DNA of 64,000 nt from Alphaproteobacteria bacterium (GCA_024742275.1 JANSYS010000016.1:42926-106925), one strand, 5' to 3'. Counted from the first letter of the stretch, positions 30,035-38,621 are shown. Notes: generated by a model not told the origin, from the letters alone. A program made the numbers and translations.

Positions 30035-31189
30035 TCACTCGTCGACGGGAATCGGGCGCTGGTCGACGACGCTCAGGCCATAGCCGTCCAGGCCGATGAT
30101 CGTCTTCCGGTTATTCGACAGCAGCACCATCTCGTGAATGCCGAGGTCGAGCAGTATCTGGGCACCAACGCCGTAGTCGCGCAACTCCGCCTGCGGCGCC
30201 CGCCCCTCGGCCTCGGCCCTCAGCTTGTCGCGGACACGATCGGAGAGCGACGTCGGGCTCGGCTCGCGGATCAGAACCACAACGCCCCGTCCCGTCTCTC
30301 CAATCAGCGACATCGCCGCCCCGAGTGTGCCGCCGCGCTTGCCGCCTACGTCGCCCAAGACGTCGTCCAGAACGTTCAGCGCATGCATGCGGACCATTAC
30401 CGGGGCTTTGGTGGTGATGTCGCCTTTCACCAGGACCACATGCTCGGCGTAGGTCACTTTGTTGGTATAGACGATCATCCGCCAATCGCCGCCGAATCTG
30501 CTCCGCAGCGACGTCTCGACCGCGCGCTCCACAACGCTTTCCGTGCGGCGGCGGTAGGCGATCAGATCGGCGATCGTGGCGATCTTGAGATTGTGGAACT
30601 GGGCGAATTGGACCAGGTCGGGTAACCGCGCCATGGTGCCGTCGTCATTCATGATCTCGCAGATGACGCCGGAAGGATTGAGGCCGGCCATGCGGGCGAT
30701 GTCGACCACCGCTTCGGTATGACCGGCGCGGACCAGCGTGCCTCCCTCGCGCGCCATAAGCGGAAACACGTGCCCCGGCGTCACGATGTCCTCGCGGCCG
30801 CGTTGCGGATCGATGGCCACCTGGATGGTATGCGCCCGATCATGCGCCGAAATGCCGGTGGTCACCCCATCGCGCGCTTCGATGGAGACGGTGAAGGCCG
30901 TCTCGTGACGGGTCTCGTTACGGGACGACATGAGCGGGAGGCCGAGCTTTTCGATCCGGTCCCGGGTCATCGACAGGCAAATCAGACCTCGGGCGTGTTT
31001 GGCCATGAAGTTGATCACTTCCGGCGTCGCCATCTGCCCGACCACGCAGATGTCGCCCTCGTTCTCCCGGTTCTCGTCGTCGACCAGGATGAACATGCGC
31101 CCTGACCGCGCCTCCTCGACGACTTCCTCAATCGAAGACAGCGCGCCGGTGTAGACTTCCGACAAGGCTTGCGGTTGCTGCTCGGACAT
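30035..31189 (-). CDS. ribB: 3,4-dihydroxy-2-butanone 4-phosphate synthase with degenerate GTP cyclohydrolase II domain (RibBA/RibBX type)
   Basis: The N-terminal domain (about residues 20-215 of 384) is a complete DHBP synthase: [10 protein letters not shown] (37-46), [31 protein letters not shown] and [17 protein letters not shown]. The C-terminal domain aligns with GTP cyclohydrolase II, but where active enzymes have the zinc motif CxxGDxxxSxxCDC this protein has [15 protein letters not shown] (268-282) with no cysteine, and the QEGR catalytic strip is replaced by REPSPTSL. It therefore probably makes only the four-carbon unit. The gene starts one base inside the ribE stop (TGATG) and is followed by ribH. 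A true GTP cyclohydrolase II must be encoded elsewhere. Confidence 0.92.
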   Translation of the reverse strand: MSEQQPQALSEVYTGALSSIEEVVEEARSGRMFILVDDENRENEGDICVVGQMATPEVINFMAKHARGLICLSMTRDRIEKLGLPLMSSRNETRHETAFTVSIEARDGVTTGISAHDRAHTIQVAIDPQRGREDIVTPGHVFPLMAREGGTLVRAGHTEAVVDIARMAGLNPSGVICEIMNDDGTMARLPDLVQFAQFHNLKIATIADLIAYRRRTESVVERAVETSLRSRFGGDWRMIVYTNKVTYAEHVVLVKGDITTKAPVMVRMHALNVLDDVLGDVGGKRGGTLGAAMSLIGETGRGVVVLIREPSPTSLSDRVRDKLRAEAEGRAPQAELRDYGVGAQILLDLGIHEMVLLSNNRKTIIGLDGYGLSVVDQRPIPVDE

Positions 31190-31818
31190 CACGATCCAAT
31201 CGGTCGGCTGATCAGCGACGAGACCGGCACCGTCCCGGTCTCGGCGAGGCGCGCAACGTAACGCGCCAGCAGATCCACTTCCATGTTCAATTTGTCGCCG
31301 ACGCTCCGGTCGCGAAAGGTGGTGTGATCCCAGGTATGGGGGATCAGGTTCAACTCGAAACGCCGCCCGGCGACTGCGTTTACGGTAAGGGATACGCCGT
31401 CGAGGCACACCGATCCCTTGGTCGCGACGAACCCCTCCAGACCCTCGGGCGCCTCCACGGACAGGCGATGGCTGTCACCGTCCCGTTCGGCCGCCGTCAA
31501 GGTCGCGAGCCCATCCACATGGCCCGTCACCAGATGGCCGCCCAACTCGGACCCCAGGGTCAGGGATCGCTCCAGGTTCACCGGCGTTCCCTCGCTCCAC
31601 TGACCCAAGGTGGTCTTGGATAGGGTTTCGGCGGAGACATCCACGGTGAAGCTGTCCCGTGTCTTCTCGACGACGGTCAGACATGCTCCGCCACAGGCAA
31701 TGGACGCGCCGATATCGACCGTCGCCATATCGAACGCTGTGCCGATGATGAAACGCGTGTCGCCGCGTTGCTCGACCGACCGCACGCGGCCGATATCCGT
31801 GATGATTCCCGTAAACAT
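31189..31818 (-). CDS. ribE: Riboflavin synthase, alpha subunit type
   Basis: Dismutates two lumazines to riboflavin. The 209-residue protein contains two lumazine-binding beta-barrel repeats: MFTGIITDIGRVRSVEQRGD with SIACGGACLTVVEK in the first, and HLVTGHVDGLATL with GSVCLDGVSLTVNAVAGRRF in the second. The start is ATG at 31818, with a GTG six bases before. It lies nine bases after ribD and is coupled to ribBA (TGATG). Confidence 0.96.
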   Translation of the reverse strand: MFTGIITDIGRVRSVEQRGDTRFIIGTAFDMATVDIGASIACGGACLTVVEKTRDSFTVDVSAETLSKTTLGQWSEGTPVNLERSLTLGSELGGHLVTGHVDGLATLTAAERDGDSHRLSVEAPEGLEGFVATKGSVCLDGVSLTVNAVAGRRFELNLIPHTWDHTTFRDRSVGDKLNMEVDLLARYVARLAETGTVPVSSLISRPIGS

Positions 31819-31827
31819 GGCCACAAC

Positions 31828-32949
31828 CTATGTCCGACGCCGCAATGTTTCCAGCGTATCCGTACCAATCCGCTCAAGCGCGACGGTCTCGAAGCGCGGC
31901 GCAGCATCCGGTTTCACCACGTCGAGGCCGTCGAGCGACGCCCGACCGTCGCCACCGATGGCGATCGGCGCCCGGAACAGGGCGATCTGATCAATCAGGT
32001 CCGCCTTGAGGAAAGCGGCGGCGATCCGGGCTCCGCCTTCAATCAGCACCCGATTGATTCCGCGGCCGGCAAGGGCTGCCAGTGTTGCATCGGGATCGAC
32101 GACTCCGCTTGCTCCACCGGCCACCGGCAGCACGGTGACGTCGCGCCTCCTATAGAGCGTTTGCCGCTCTTCGGGGACATTCTCCCGGCACACCAACCAG
32201 GTCGGCGTTTCGGACGCCGTCATCACAAGACGGCAGCCCTGATCCATGCGCAATTCACCATCCATCACCACCCGAACCGGCGACTGTCCTTCAAGTCCGG
32301 GCAGACGGCAGGTCAGATCAGGATCGTCGGCCCTCACTGTGCCAGCGCCGACAAGAATCGCGTCATGGCGCGCCCGCATCATGTGGCCGCGGGCGCGAGC
32401 TTCGGCGCCCGTGATCCATCGGCTGCTTCCCGTGGCGGTGGCGATCCGTCCGTCGAGCGAGGTCGCCAGCTTGAGGGTCACCTCGGGGCGTCCCGCGAGT
32501 CGTCTTTTCAGGTAGCCCGATAGAACCGCTTCGGCGGCGACCCTGTCGACATCGGTAAGCACCTCGATCCCAGCTTTCCGCAGCATGGCCAGACCACCGC
32601 CATCGACCCGAGGATCCGGATCCTCGACGGCAACGACGACGCGGGCGATGCCCGCCTGGATCAGACCTTCCGCACAGGGCGGCGTTCGTCCCCAATGGGC
32701 ACAGGGTTCAAGGGTAACGTAGGCGGTCGCGCCTCGAGCCCTGTCGCCGGCGACAGCGAGCGCCTGCGCCTCGGCGTGGGGGCGTCCGCCATCGGCGGTT
32801 CTCGCGGTGGCCACGATCTCCCCGTCGCGCACAAGCACGCAGCCGACCGAGGGATTCTCGCCTGTGCGGCCGATGCCTCGGCGGGCCAATCGCAAAGCTA
32901 CCGTCATGAAGGAACGGTCAGCGGTGGCTGAAGCGTGCGCCGAGGTCAT
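31828..32949 (-). CDS. ribD: Bifunctional riboflavin biosynthesis deaminase/reductase
   Basis: Performs deamination and then side-chain reduction of the pyrimidine intermediate. The 373-residue protein has the zinc deaminase motifs GGRPHAEAQAL (His-Ala-Glu) and VTLEPCAHWGRTPPCAEGLI (PCxxxxxxPPC) in the first 150 residues, and a RibG C-terminal reductase domain with LKLATSLDGRIATATGSSRW, DAILVGAGTVRADDPDLTCR and NRVLIEGGARIAAAFL. The start at 32949 lies 16 bases after the nrdR stop; earlier in-frame starts sit inside nrdR. Confidence 0.95.
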   Translation of the reverse strand: MTSAHASATADRSFMTVALRLARRGIGRTGENPSVGCVLVRDGEIVATARTADGGRPHAEAQALAVAGDRARGATAYVTLEPCAHWGRTPPCAEGLIQAGIARVVVAVEDPDPRVDGGGLAMLRKAGIEVLTDVDRVAAEAVLSGYLKRRLAGRPEVTLKLATSLDGRIATATGSSRWITGAEARARGHMMRARHDAILVGAGTVRADDPDLTCRLPGLEGQSPVRVVMDGELRMDQGCRLVMTASETPTWLVCRENVPEERQTLYRRRDVTVLPVAGGASGVVDPDATLAALAGRGINRVLIEGGARIAAAFLKADLIDQIALFRAPIAIGGDGRASLDGLDVVKPDAAPRFETVALERIGTDTLETLRRRT

Positions 32950-32965
32950 TCGCCCGTTCGGCCCC

Positions 32966-33436
32966 TCAGTCGTCGATGAAGTTGCCGCCGCTCTGAATCT
33001 CCTCGACGAAGTTCTCGAAATCCTTCGCCTCCCGGAAATTCTTGTAGACCGACGCGAACCGGACATAGGCGACCGGATCGACATTGGCCAATGCGTCCAT
33101 GACCATCTCGCCGATCACGTCTGACGGGATCTCGCTCTCGCCCATGCTTTCGAGACGACGCACGATACCCGTTACCAGCCGCTCGATCCGCTCCGGGTCG
33201 ACCGGCCTCTTGCGCAACGCGATCTGGATAGAGCGTGCAAGTTTGTCCCGGTCGAACGGGACGCGCTTGCTCGTCTTCTTGATCACGGTCAGTTCTCTCA
33301 GCTGCACCCGCTCGAATGTCGTGAAGCGGGCGCTGCATTCAGGACAGAACCGGCGCCGCCTGATAGCGGTGTTGTCCTCGGTGGGACGGGAATCCTTCAC
33401 CTGAGTGTCTTCGTTACCGCAAAACGGACAGCGCAT
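32966..33436 (-). CDS. nrdR: Transcriptional repressor NrdR
   Basis: ATP/dATP-responsive repressor of ribonucleotide reductase genes. The 156-residue protein starts with the zinc ribbon [18 protein letters not shown] and [19 protein letters not shown] (four Cys), followed by the ATP-cone domain with [20 protein letters not shown]. The ATG at 33436 is preceded by AAAGG; an in-frame ATG eight codons upstream would move the zinc ribbon off the N-terminus. It sits between glyA and ribD, the standard order in this group. Confidence 0.97.
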   Translation of the reverse strand: MRCPFCGNEDTQVKDSRPTEDNTAIRRRRFCPECSARFTTFERVQLRELTVIKKTSKRVPFDRDKLARSIQIALRKRPVDPERIERLVTGIVRRLESMGESEIPSDVIGEMVMDALANVDPVAYVRFASVYKNFREAKDFENFVEEIQSGGNFIDD

Positions 33437-33456
33437 GCCTTTACCCTTTCGTTCGA

Positions 33457-34764
33457 TCAAGCCGCTTCCGGGTAGATCGGGAATCGCTTGCAGAGTTCCT
33501 CGACCTTGGCGCGGACCTGGGCCTCTACCTGGCCGTCGCCTTCCGGATTTCGTGCCAGACCGTCCACCACATCGCCGATCAGTTCACCGACCAGACGGAA
33601 CTCGGTGACCCCAAATCCGCGAGTGGTGCCCGCCGGAGTGCCGAGACGCACGCCGGAGGTGACCATCGGTTTCTGCGGGTCGAACGGCACGCCGTTCTTG
33701 TTGCAGGTGATGCCGGCGCGCTCCAGCGCGTGCTCCGTGTCACGGCCGGTCAGGCCCTTCGGTCTCAGGTCGACAAGCATCAGGTGGCTGTCGGTGCCGC
33801 CGGACACGATATCGAGACCGCGATTCTTGAGCACTTCCGACAAGGCCCGGGCGTTGTCGACAACGGCCTTGGAATAGGCCTTGAACTCGGGCCGGAGCGC
33901 TTCGCCGAAAGCCACCGCCTTGGCGGCGATCACATGCATCAACGGCCCGCCCTGAAGGCCCGGGAAAACGGCTGAGTTGATCTTTTTCCCGATCTCCTCG
34001 TCACGCGAGAGGATCATGCCGCCGCGCGGGCCCCGCAGGGTCTTGTGCGTGGTTGTGGTCACCACGTCGGCATGGGGTAGCGGACTCGGATAGACGCCAC
34101 CGGCCACCAGGCCGGCGAAGTGAGCCATATCGACCAGGAACAAGGCGCCTACACCGTCGGCGATCGACCGGAACCGTGCGAAGTCAATCTCGCGCGGATA
34201 GGCGGAACCGCCGGCGATGATGAGGGCCGGCTTGTGTTCCTTGGCCAAAGCCTCGACCTGATCATAGTCGATCCGGCCTTCGTCCTTGGTCACGCCGTAG
34301 CCGATGGCATTGAACCACTTGCCGGACAGATTCGGCTTCGCACCGTGCGTCAAATGCCCGCCGGCATCGAGCGACATACCCAGGATGGTGTCGCCGGGTT
34401 TGAGCAGCGCCAGGAACACGGCTTGGTTGGCGCTGGCACCGCAATGGGGCTGCACATTGGCGTAGGCGCAGTTGAACAGCGCCTTGGCCCTGTCGATCGC
34501 CAACTTCTCGGCGATATCGACAAACTCGCAGCCGCCGTAGTATCGGCGCCCTGGATAGCCTTCTGCGTACTTGTTGGTCAGCACCGAGCCCTGCGCTTCC
34601 AGCACAGCCCGGGACACGATGTTCTCCGACGCGATCAGCTCGATCTGCGACTGCTGACGGTGCATTTCCTTATCGATCGAGCCGAGCAGCTCGGGATCGG
34701 TCTCTGCGAGGCTGGCGCCGAAAAATGAGCCGGCGTCGGTGTGAAAGTCGGTGGCGAGGGTCAT
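33457..34764 (-). CDS. glyA: Serine hydroxymethyltransferase
   Basis: Pyridoxal-phosphate enzyme that interconverts serine and glycine, charging tetrahydrofolate with a one-carbon unit. The 435-residue protein is full length, with [70 protein letters not shown], and the cofactor lysine in [19 protein letters not shown]. It leads the glyA-nrdR-rib cluster and follows rpiB by about 55 bases. No glycine-type leader structure was seen in the short gap. Confidence 0.98.
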   Translation of the reverse strand: MTLATDFHTDAGSFFGASLAETDPELLGSIDKEMHRQQSQIELIASENIVSRAVLEAQGSVLTNKYAEGYPGRRYYGGCEFVDIAEKLAIDRAKALFNCAYANVQPHCGASANQAVFLALLKPGDTILGMSLDAGGHLTHGAKPNLSGKWFNAIGYGVTKDEGRIDYDQVEALAKEHKPALIIAGGSAYPREIDFARFRSIADGVGALFLVDMAHFAGLVAGGVYPSPLPHADVVTTTTHKTLRGPRGGMILSRDEEIGKKINSAVFPGLQGGPLMHVIAAKAVAFGEALRPEFKAYSKAVVDNARALSEVLKNRGLDIVSGGTDSHLMLVDLRPKGLTGRDTEHALERAGITCNKNGVPFDPQKPMVTSGVRLGTPAGTTRGFGVTEFRLVGELIGDVVDGLARNPEGDGQVEAQVRAKVEELCKRFPIYPEAA

Positions 34765-34818
34765 GAAGAGATCGGTCTCCTTAGGACCTCAGTCAGGGGT
34801 CTGTTGAAGCGGCTGGGG

Positions 34819-35298
34819 TCAGCCGTCGGTCGTCCGTATTGCGGCATCCGCCAATTCGGGCGGGGTCGTCAGTTTGGCCACGCGGCGGCTGTGGCGGTCA
34901 CCGCCAAAATCGGTCGCGAGAAAAGCGTCGACGCATTCCCAGGCGAGTTCGACGCCGATCAAACGTCCACCAAGGACGATGACGTTGGCATCGTTGTGCT
35001 CGCGCGAAAGCCGCGCCGTGGTCACGTCATGGCACAACGCCGCCCGGACCCACGGATATCTGTTCGCCGCGATGCTGATCCCAAGGCCCGTTCCACAAAT
35101 CAGGATACCGCGCTGCGCCCGGCCATCCCTCAACGCCGCGGCCATCGCAACGGCGAAATCCGGATAGTCCACGGAAGCCGTCCCATCGGTGCCCAGATCG
35201 ACGACCTCATACCCAGACGTCCGCAGCCGCACGGCCAAGTCGGACTTTAGCGGGAAACCGGCATGATCGGACGCGATTGCGATCACGGCAGAGGACAT
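34819..35298 (-). CDS. rpiB: Ribose 5-phosphate isomerase B
   Basis: Interconverts ribose 5-phosphate and ribulose 5-phosphate. The 159-residue protein has the RpiB/LacAB pattern: IAIASDHAGFPLKSDLAVRL, VVDLGTDGTASVDYPDFAVA, RGILICGTGLGISIAANRYP (active-site Cys) and NVIVLGGRLIGVELAWECVD. It is the most upstream gene of the minus-strand run, placed before glyA as in many Alphaproteobacteria, and divergent from mucR. Confidence 0.96.
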   Translation of the reverse strand: MSSAVIAIASDHAGFPLKSDLAVRLRTSGYEVVDLGTDGTASVDYPDFAVAMAAALRDGRAQRGILICGTGLGISIAANRYPWVRAALCHDVTTARLSREHNDANVIVLGGRLIGVELAWECVDAFLATDFGGDRHSRRVAKLTTPPELADAAIRTTDG

Positions 35299-35610
35299 AG
35301 GCTATGGCTCCGGAACGAGTTCGCCCCTATATAAGCTAACAAGCCGAGGGGATGCCACAAAAGCTGGCACACGTGTGCAACGAAAATGCCCTCTCCTACC
35401 GGCCCGTTCCGGATATCCGCAAATCACGTCCTTCTTCGCGTATCACGCCGATCTGCCCCAAAGAACGATCAATTGTTTCAAAACCCATTCAATAAGCGAT
35501 TGGCCTTACTTGTAATCAGCAATAGAAATATTTGAAGACGCCATTGACTTATCTTGCCCTCTGTGTCAGCGATGTATTCCGATACGTTCTCCACAAAACT
35601 GAGCTTTTCA
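35299..35610. other. Intergenic region between rpiB and mucR, AT-rich, with a 12-bp palindrome
   Basis: No gene is supported in these 312 bases. They contain a perfect palindrome GCACACGTGTGC at 35367-35378, a TATATA patch near 35328-35333 that could serve as a minus-strand -10 element for rpiB, and a markedly AT-rich stretch from about 35460 to 35590 directly before mucR, where AT-rich DNA favoured by MucR itself may allow autoregulation. That last point is inference. Confidence 0.4.
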
Positions 35611-36060
35611 ATGAGCGAAGACAGCAAGACTGAATCGGCCGTCGGCAAATCGATGATCGAGATGACCACCCAGGTTGTAGCGGCCTATCTCAGCAACAAC
35701 TCGGTCGCCTCCAATCAAATTGCCGAGGTGATCAATACCGTCCATGACGCGCTGAACAACCTGACGGAGGGTGGCGGCGAGCCCGAGCCCGAGCCGCTGA
35801 AGCCAGCCGTTCCGATCAAGAAGTCGATCACGCCCGACTACATCGTTTGCTTGGAGGATGGCAAGCAGCTCAAGATGCTGAAGCGTCACCTCCGGACGAC
35901 CTACGACATGACGCCCGAAGACTACCGCGCCAAGTGGGGGCTGCCGGCCGATTATCCGATGGTCGCGCCGAACTACGCCGCTCAGCGCTCCGAGTTCGCG
36001 AAGAAGATCGGCCTCGGCCGACAGACCTCGCGCCGCGGCGGCCGCCGTAAGAGCGCCTGA
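35611..36060 (+). CDS. mucR: MucR/Ros family transcriptional regulator with non-canonical zinc finger
   Basis: H-NS-like AT-rich DNA binder that regulates surface polysaccharide and other genes in Alphaproteobacteria. The 149-residue product begins MSEDSKTESAVGKSMIEMTT and has the helical N-terminal oligomerisation region, an acidic Pro-rich linker (GGGEPEPEPLKP), and the Ros domain DYIVCLEDGKQLKMLKRHLR, MTPEDYRAKWGLPADYPMVA. The zinc-coordinating set is altered: Cys80 and His93 remain, Asp83 replaces the second Cys, and Thr97/Tyr98 replace the last His. Some Mesorhizobium homologues lack canonical ligands yet fold. The start is chosen by homology; no strong ribosome site is visible. A terminator follows. 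Confidence 0.88.
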   Translation: MSEDSKTESAVGKSMIEMTTQVVAAYLSNNSVASNQIAEVINTVHDALNNLTEGGGEPEPEPLKPAVPIKKSITPDYIVCLEDGKQLKMLKRHLRTTYDMTPEDYRAKWGLPADYPMVAPNYAAQRSEFAKKIGLGRQTSRRGGRRKSA

Positions 36061-36104
36061 TCGCGCAAGACCGTCTCCGGCGCGCGTGTCGGAGCCAACA
36101 AGCG

Positions 36105-36139
36105 GACGGCCGTCGGTTTACCGGCGGCCGTCTTTCTTT
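36105..36139 (+). terminator. Intrinsic terminator after mucR
   Basis: A twelve-pair stem, GACGGCCGTCGG (36105-36116) and CCGGCGGCCGTC (36121-36132) with one G-U, encloses the loop TTTA and is followed by TTTCTTTT. It extends into the last codons and stop of the convergent small gene at 36118-36321. Confidence 0.85.
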
Positions 36140-36321
36140 TGCTTGTTCATCACGTATTCGAGCTTCCGGATCGCCAATTGCCGCAACGCGGCTTCGCCGC
36201 GCATGGGGTCACCGACGATAGACACTTCCGTCCCCGTCGCCGGATCGATGGCGCTCACTTTCACGTAGGCGCCCCGCGGAATGAACTCCAGAATCACTCG
36301 GTGGTCGTGTTTTGGCGGCAT
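36118..36321 (-). CDS. Small conserved hypothetical protein (DUF6898-like)
   Basis: A 67-residue protein: HRVILEFIPRGAYVKVSAID, then PATGTEVSIVGDPMRGEAAL and a C-terminal helix ending in a basic tail. I recall this short pattern (VILEF, YVKVSAxDPxTGTEVSIVGDP) from a conserved alphaproteobacterial family of unknown function. It is predicted to be two or three beta strands followed by a helix, cytoplasmic. Its last codons form one arm of the mucR terminator. Confidence 0.75.
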   Translation of the reverse strand: MPPKHDHRVILEFIPRGAYVKVSAIDPATGTEVSIVGDPMRGEAALRQLAIRKLEYVMNKQKKDGRR

Positions 36322-36401
36322 TCTCGTCTCTGGATGTTTGGACGAAGGCTCTCACCGCAGTATATAAGAACGAACGACACAAGATTACGAGGTAGATCGA
36401 T

Positions 36402-37631
36402 ATGGCCCCGCCCGTCGCCGCCCTGGCTGAGAAGCCAGCTCCCGAATCGAAGAAGCGCGCCGCGTTCGTCTGGGATGATCCGCTGCTGCTGGACGACCAG
36501 CTCACCGAAGAAGAGCGGATGATCCGAGACGCGGCGCGCGACTACTGCCAGGACAAGCTGCTCCCGCGGGTGCATGAGGGCTTCCGTCACGAGGTTTTCG
36601 ACCGCGACATCATGACGGAGATGGGCGCGCTCGGCCTGCTTGGCGCGACGATCCCCGAAGAGTACGGCGGCGCCGGCGTGAACCATGTTTGCTACGGCCT
36701 GATCGCCCGCGAGGTCGAACGCGTCGATTCCGGCTACAGGTCCGCGATGAGCGTGCAATCCAGCCTGGTCATGCATCCGATCAACGCCTATGGATCTGAG
36801 GAGCAGCGCAAGAAGTACCTGCCGAAGCTCGCCAGCGGCGAGTGGGTCGGCTGCTTCGGCCTCACCGAGCCGGATCATGGCTCCGACCCGGGCGGCATGA
36901 AGACCCGCGCGGTGGCTGTCGACGGCGGATACAAACTGTCGGGCGCAAAGATGTGGATCTCCAACTCGCCGATCGCGGACGTTTTCGTTGTCTGGGGCAA
37001 GACGGAAGACGGCAAGATCCGCGGCTTCATCCTTGAGAAAGGAATGGAAGGGCTGTCGGCCCCCAAGATCGAGGGCAAGTTCAGCCTGCGCGCCTCGATC
37101 ACCGGCGAGATCGTCATGGACGACGTCTTCGTGCCGGAAGAAAACCTGCTGCCGAACGTTTCCGGTCTCGGCGGCCCGTTCGGTTGCCTGAACAAGGCAC
37201 GCTACGGCATCTCCTGGGGCGCTCTGGGCGCAGCCGAGTTCTGCTGGCATGCCGCTCGAAGCTACACGATGGAGCGGAGCCAGTTCGGACGCCCCCTCGC
37301 CGCCAATCAGCTCATTCAGAAGAAGCTGGCGGACATGCAGACAGAGATCACCATCGGTCTTCAGACATGTCTGCGACTCGGTAGACTTCTCGATGAAGGC
37401 CGCGGCGCGCCGGAAGCGATTTCGCTCGCCAAGCGCAATTCCTGCGGCAAGGCCCTGGACATCGCCCGCACCGCACGCGACATGCACGGCGGCAACGGTA
37501 TTTCAGACGAGTACGGGGTCATCCGTCATGTGCTGAACTTGGAAGCCGTGAACACCTACGAGGGTACCCACGACGTTCACGCGCTGATCCTCGGTCGCGC
37601 GCAGACAGGCCTGCAGGCGTTCACCGCTTGA
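36402..37631 (+). CDS. gcdH: Glutaryl-CoA dehydrogenase (acyl-CoA dehydrogenase family)
   Basis: FAD enzyme that oxidises and decarboxylates glutaryl-CoA to crotonyl-CoA in lysine and tryptophan breakdown. The 409-residue protein shows [40 protein letters not shown] (flavin and substrate binding), [18 protein letters not shown] and the C-terminal [20 protein letters not shown], where Glu is the catalytic base in the glutaryl-CoA position. GAGGT lies about ten bases before the ATG. A strong terminator follows at 37681. It stands alone, not in a lysine degradation operon. Confidence 0.92.
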   Translation: MAPPVAALAEKPAPESKKRAAFVWDDPLLLDDQLTEEERMIRDAARDYCQDKLLPRVHEGFRHEVFDRDIMTEMGALGLLGATIPEEYGGAGVNHVCYGLIAREVERVDSGYRSAMSVQSSLVMHPINAYGSEEQRKKYLPKLASGEWVGCFGLTEPDHGSDPGGMKTRAVAVDGGYKLSGAKMWISNSPIADVFVVWGKTEDGKIRGFILEKGMEGLSAPKIEGKFSLRASITGEIVMDDVFVPEENLLPNVSGLGGPFGCLNKARYGISWGALGAAEFCWHAARSYTMERSQFGRPLAANQLIQKKLADMQTEITIGLQTCLRLGRLLDEGRGAPEAISLAKRNSCGKALDIARTARDMHGGNGISDEYGVIRHVLNLEAVNTYEGTHDVHALILGRAQTGLQAFTA

Positions 37632-37680
37632 CGTGACGGGCGGGCAAAACCGACCCGCATTGACAAGAACAGACCTCTAG

Positions 37681-37708
37681 TCCCGGGCTTCGGCCCGGGA
37701 TTTTTCTT
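37681..37708 (+). terminator. Intrinsic terminator after gcdH
   Basis: Perfect eight-pair stem TCCCGGGC (37681-37688) and GCCCGGGA (37693-37700) closed by the stable tetraloop TTCG and followed by TTTTTCTTT. Confidence 0.92.
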
Positions 37709-37757
37709 TGGCTGACGCGCGCAACCCCATTCTGTTCGCCGACGCGTCCCGCACCGT

Positions 37758-38237
37758 CTAAGGCGTTGCCGCCGCCTTGCACAGATCGGACAGAGCCGCC
37801 ATCTCGGCATCGTCGAGCCGCTCCCCGTTGAAGGTCAGCGCGCCCGATAGCAGGTCGTATTTCACCTTCCCCACCGATGCTTCGCCGCGGGGAGCCAGGA
37901 CGCTGTCCGCTCCCGCCCCGTAGTTCGACAGAAGGTCATACGTGACGTCGAACGTCACTTCGGTCGGCGTCTTGATCTTCACCGACCCCGGCAGGTCCGC
38001 CGGGACCACCGGTTTCCCCGTCGCATCTACGCCCGGCTTGTAGGCGACGTCCGCGTTGGGCTGATGGCGGACCAGGCGTTGGCAATCGCTCGCGGCAACT
38101 GTCACCGTCGCAGCCTGAACCCCGGACTCGGAAACGAACAGACCTCCAGTCGCAAGCGCAGCAGCGATCACGGTCCGCATCACGAGCGCTGAACGGACCG
38201 TAGCCGACCTTCGGTTCTGAAACCCGCGCACGCTCAT
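37758..38237 (-). CDS. Secreted hypothetical protein
   Basis: A 159-residue protein with a Sec signal peptide: basic N-region (RGFQNRRSATVRSAL), hydrophobic core VMRTVIAAALATGGLFV, and likely cleavage after GVQAA. The mature part has two Cys that could form one disulfide (CQRLVRHQPNADVAY and DLCKAAATP) and strand-rich KIKTPTEVTFDVTYDLL. It resembles a conserved alphaproteobacterial periplasmic family I cannot name. The start at 38237 has AGGAGG seven bases before. It is convergent with gcdH and divergent from the putative RNA at 38358. Confidence 0.7.
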   Translation of the reverse strand: MSVRGFQNRRSATVRSALVMRTVIAAALATGGLFVSESGVQAATVTVAASDCQRLVRHQPNADVAYKPGVDATGKPVVPADLPGSVKIKTPTEVTFDVTYDLLSNYGAGADSVLAPRGEASVGKVKYDLLSGALTFNGERLDDAEMAALSDLCKAAATP

Positions 38238-38322
38238 GACCATTCCTCCTAACAGCAGGATACAAAAAAACTTGTTCGGATGCGATCATGTTCAAAAATT
38301 GTCGGCAGAGCGATTTTTTGGG

Positions 38323-38351
38323 TCGACGGCGCAGGCCCGTTACCCTATATT
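38323..38351 (+). promoter_or_regulatory. Sigma-70 type promoter for the orphan RNA
   Basis: TCGACG (38323-38328, one mismatch to TTGACG) and TATATT (38346-38351) are exactly 17 bases apart. The predicted start near 38358 lies ahead of no open reading frame but leads into a folded region and an intrinsic terminator. Confidence 0.5.
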
Positions 38352-38357
38352 TCGCGG

Positions 38358-38510
38358 GCAAAGAAAAGACCGCACCGGCATAGCCGGCACGGCCCGAGTT
38401 TAGGGAGGAAACGCCATCAGGCGTATGTGATCGCCAAAGATCACGAGTAAGAAAATAGGACTCGGCAAAGGGAGTGGCAAGGCTTTATCGCCTCAGCCGC
38501 TCTTTTTTTT
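38358..38510 (+). ncRNA. Putative structured non-coding RNA, about 153 nt
   Basis: Between a promoter and a terminator there is no plausible ORF but several nested stems: CCGGC/GCCGG around ATA (38375-38387); a closing helix CCGAGT (38394-38399) with ACTCGG (38460-38465) that encloses two perfect hairpins, ACGCC/GGCGT (38411-38424, loop ATCA) and GTGATC/GATCAC (38427-38444, loop GCCAAA); then the terminator hairpin. The junction strand includes GGGAGGAAA, a Shine-Dalgarno-like string. I do not recognise it as tmRNA, SRP RNA, 6S, RNase P or a known riboswitch, and no plus-strand gene follows. Existence is inferred from sequence only. Confidence 0.5.
38472..38510 (+). terminator. Intrinsic terminator of the orphan RNA
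   Basis: GAGTGGC (38472-38478) pairs with GCCGCTC (38496-38502, one G-U), with an inner AGGC/GCCT helix around TTTATC, and is followed directly by eight T residues (38503-38510). Confidence 0.85.
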
Positions 38511-38621
38511 GGCATCCGCATAAAGACTGTATACTATTTATGCAGTTGGCGATTTTTGAAGCAGATATCTGGTGCAACATAGAGCGCTGCCGCGGCGTCT
38601 CGCCAGGCCGGCGCGCCCACG

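Noticed and set aside
31824..33464. FMN riboswitch upstream of the ribD-ribE-ribBA-ribH run.
   Set aside because: The genes are packed with overlaps or gaps under 25 bases, and no RFN-like conserved segment was seen before nrdR or ribD.
35478..35669. A 63-codon minus-strand ORF before and into mucR.
   Set aside because: It overlaps the conserved start of mucR and lies in AT-rich promoter-like DNA, with no recognisable domain.
38358..38510. Identification of the intergenic RNA as 6S RNA, SRP RNA or a c-di-GMP riboswitch.
   Set aside because: It lacks the long single hairpin with central bubble of 6S, the GGAAGG-type SRP tip and the c-di-GMP-I core.
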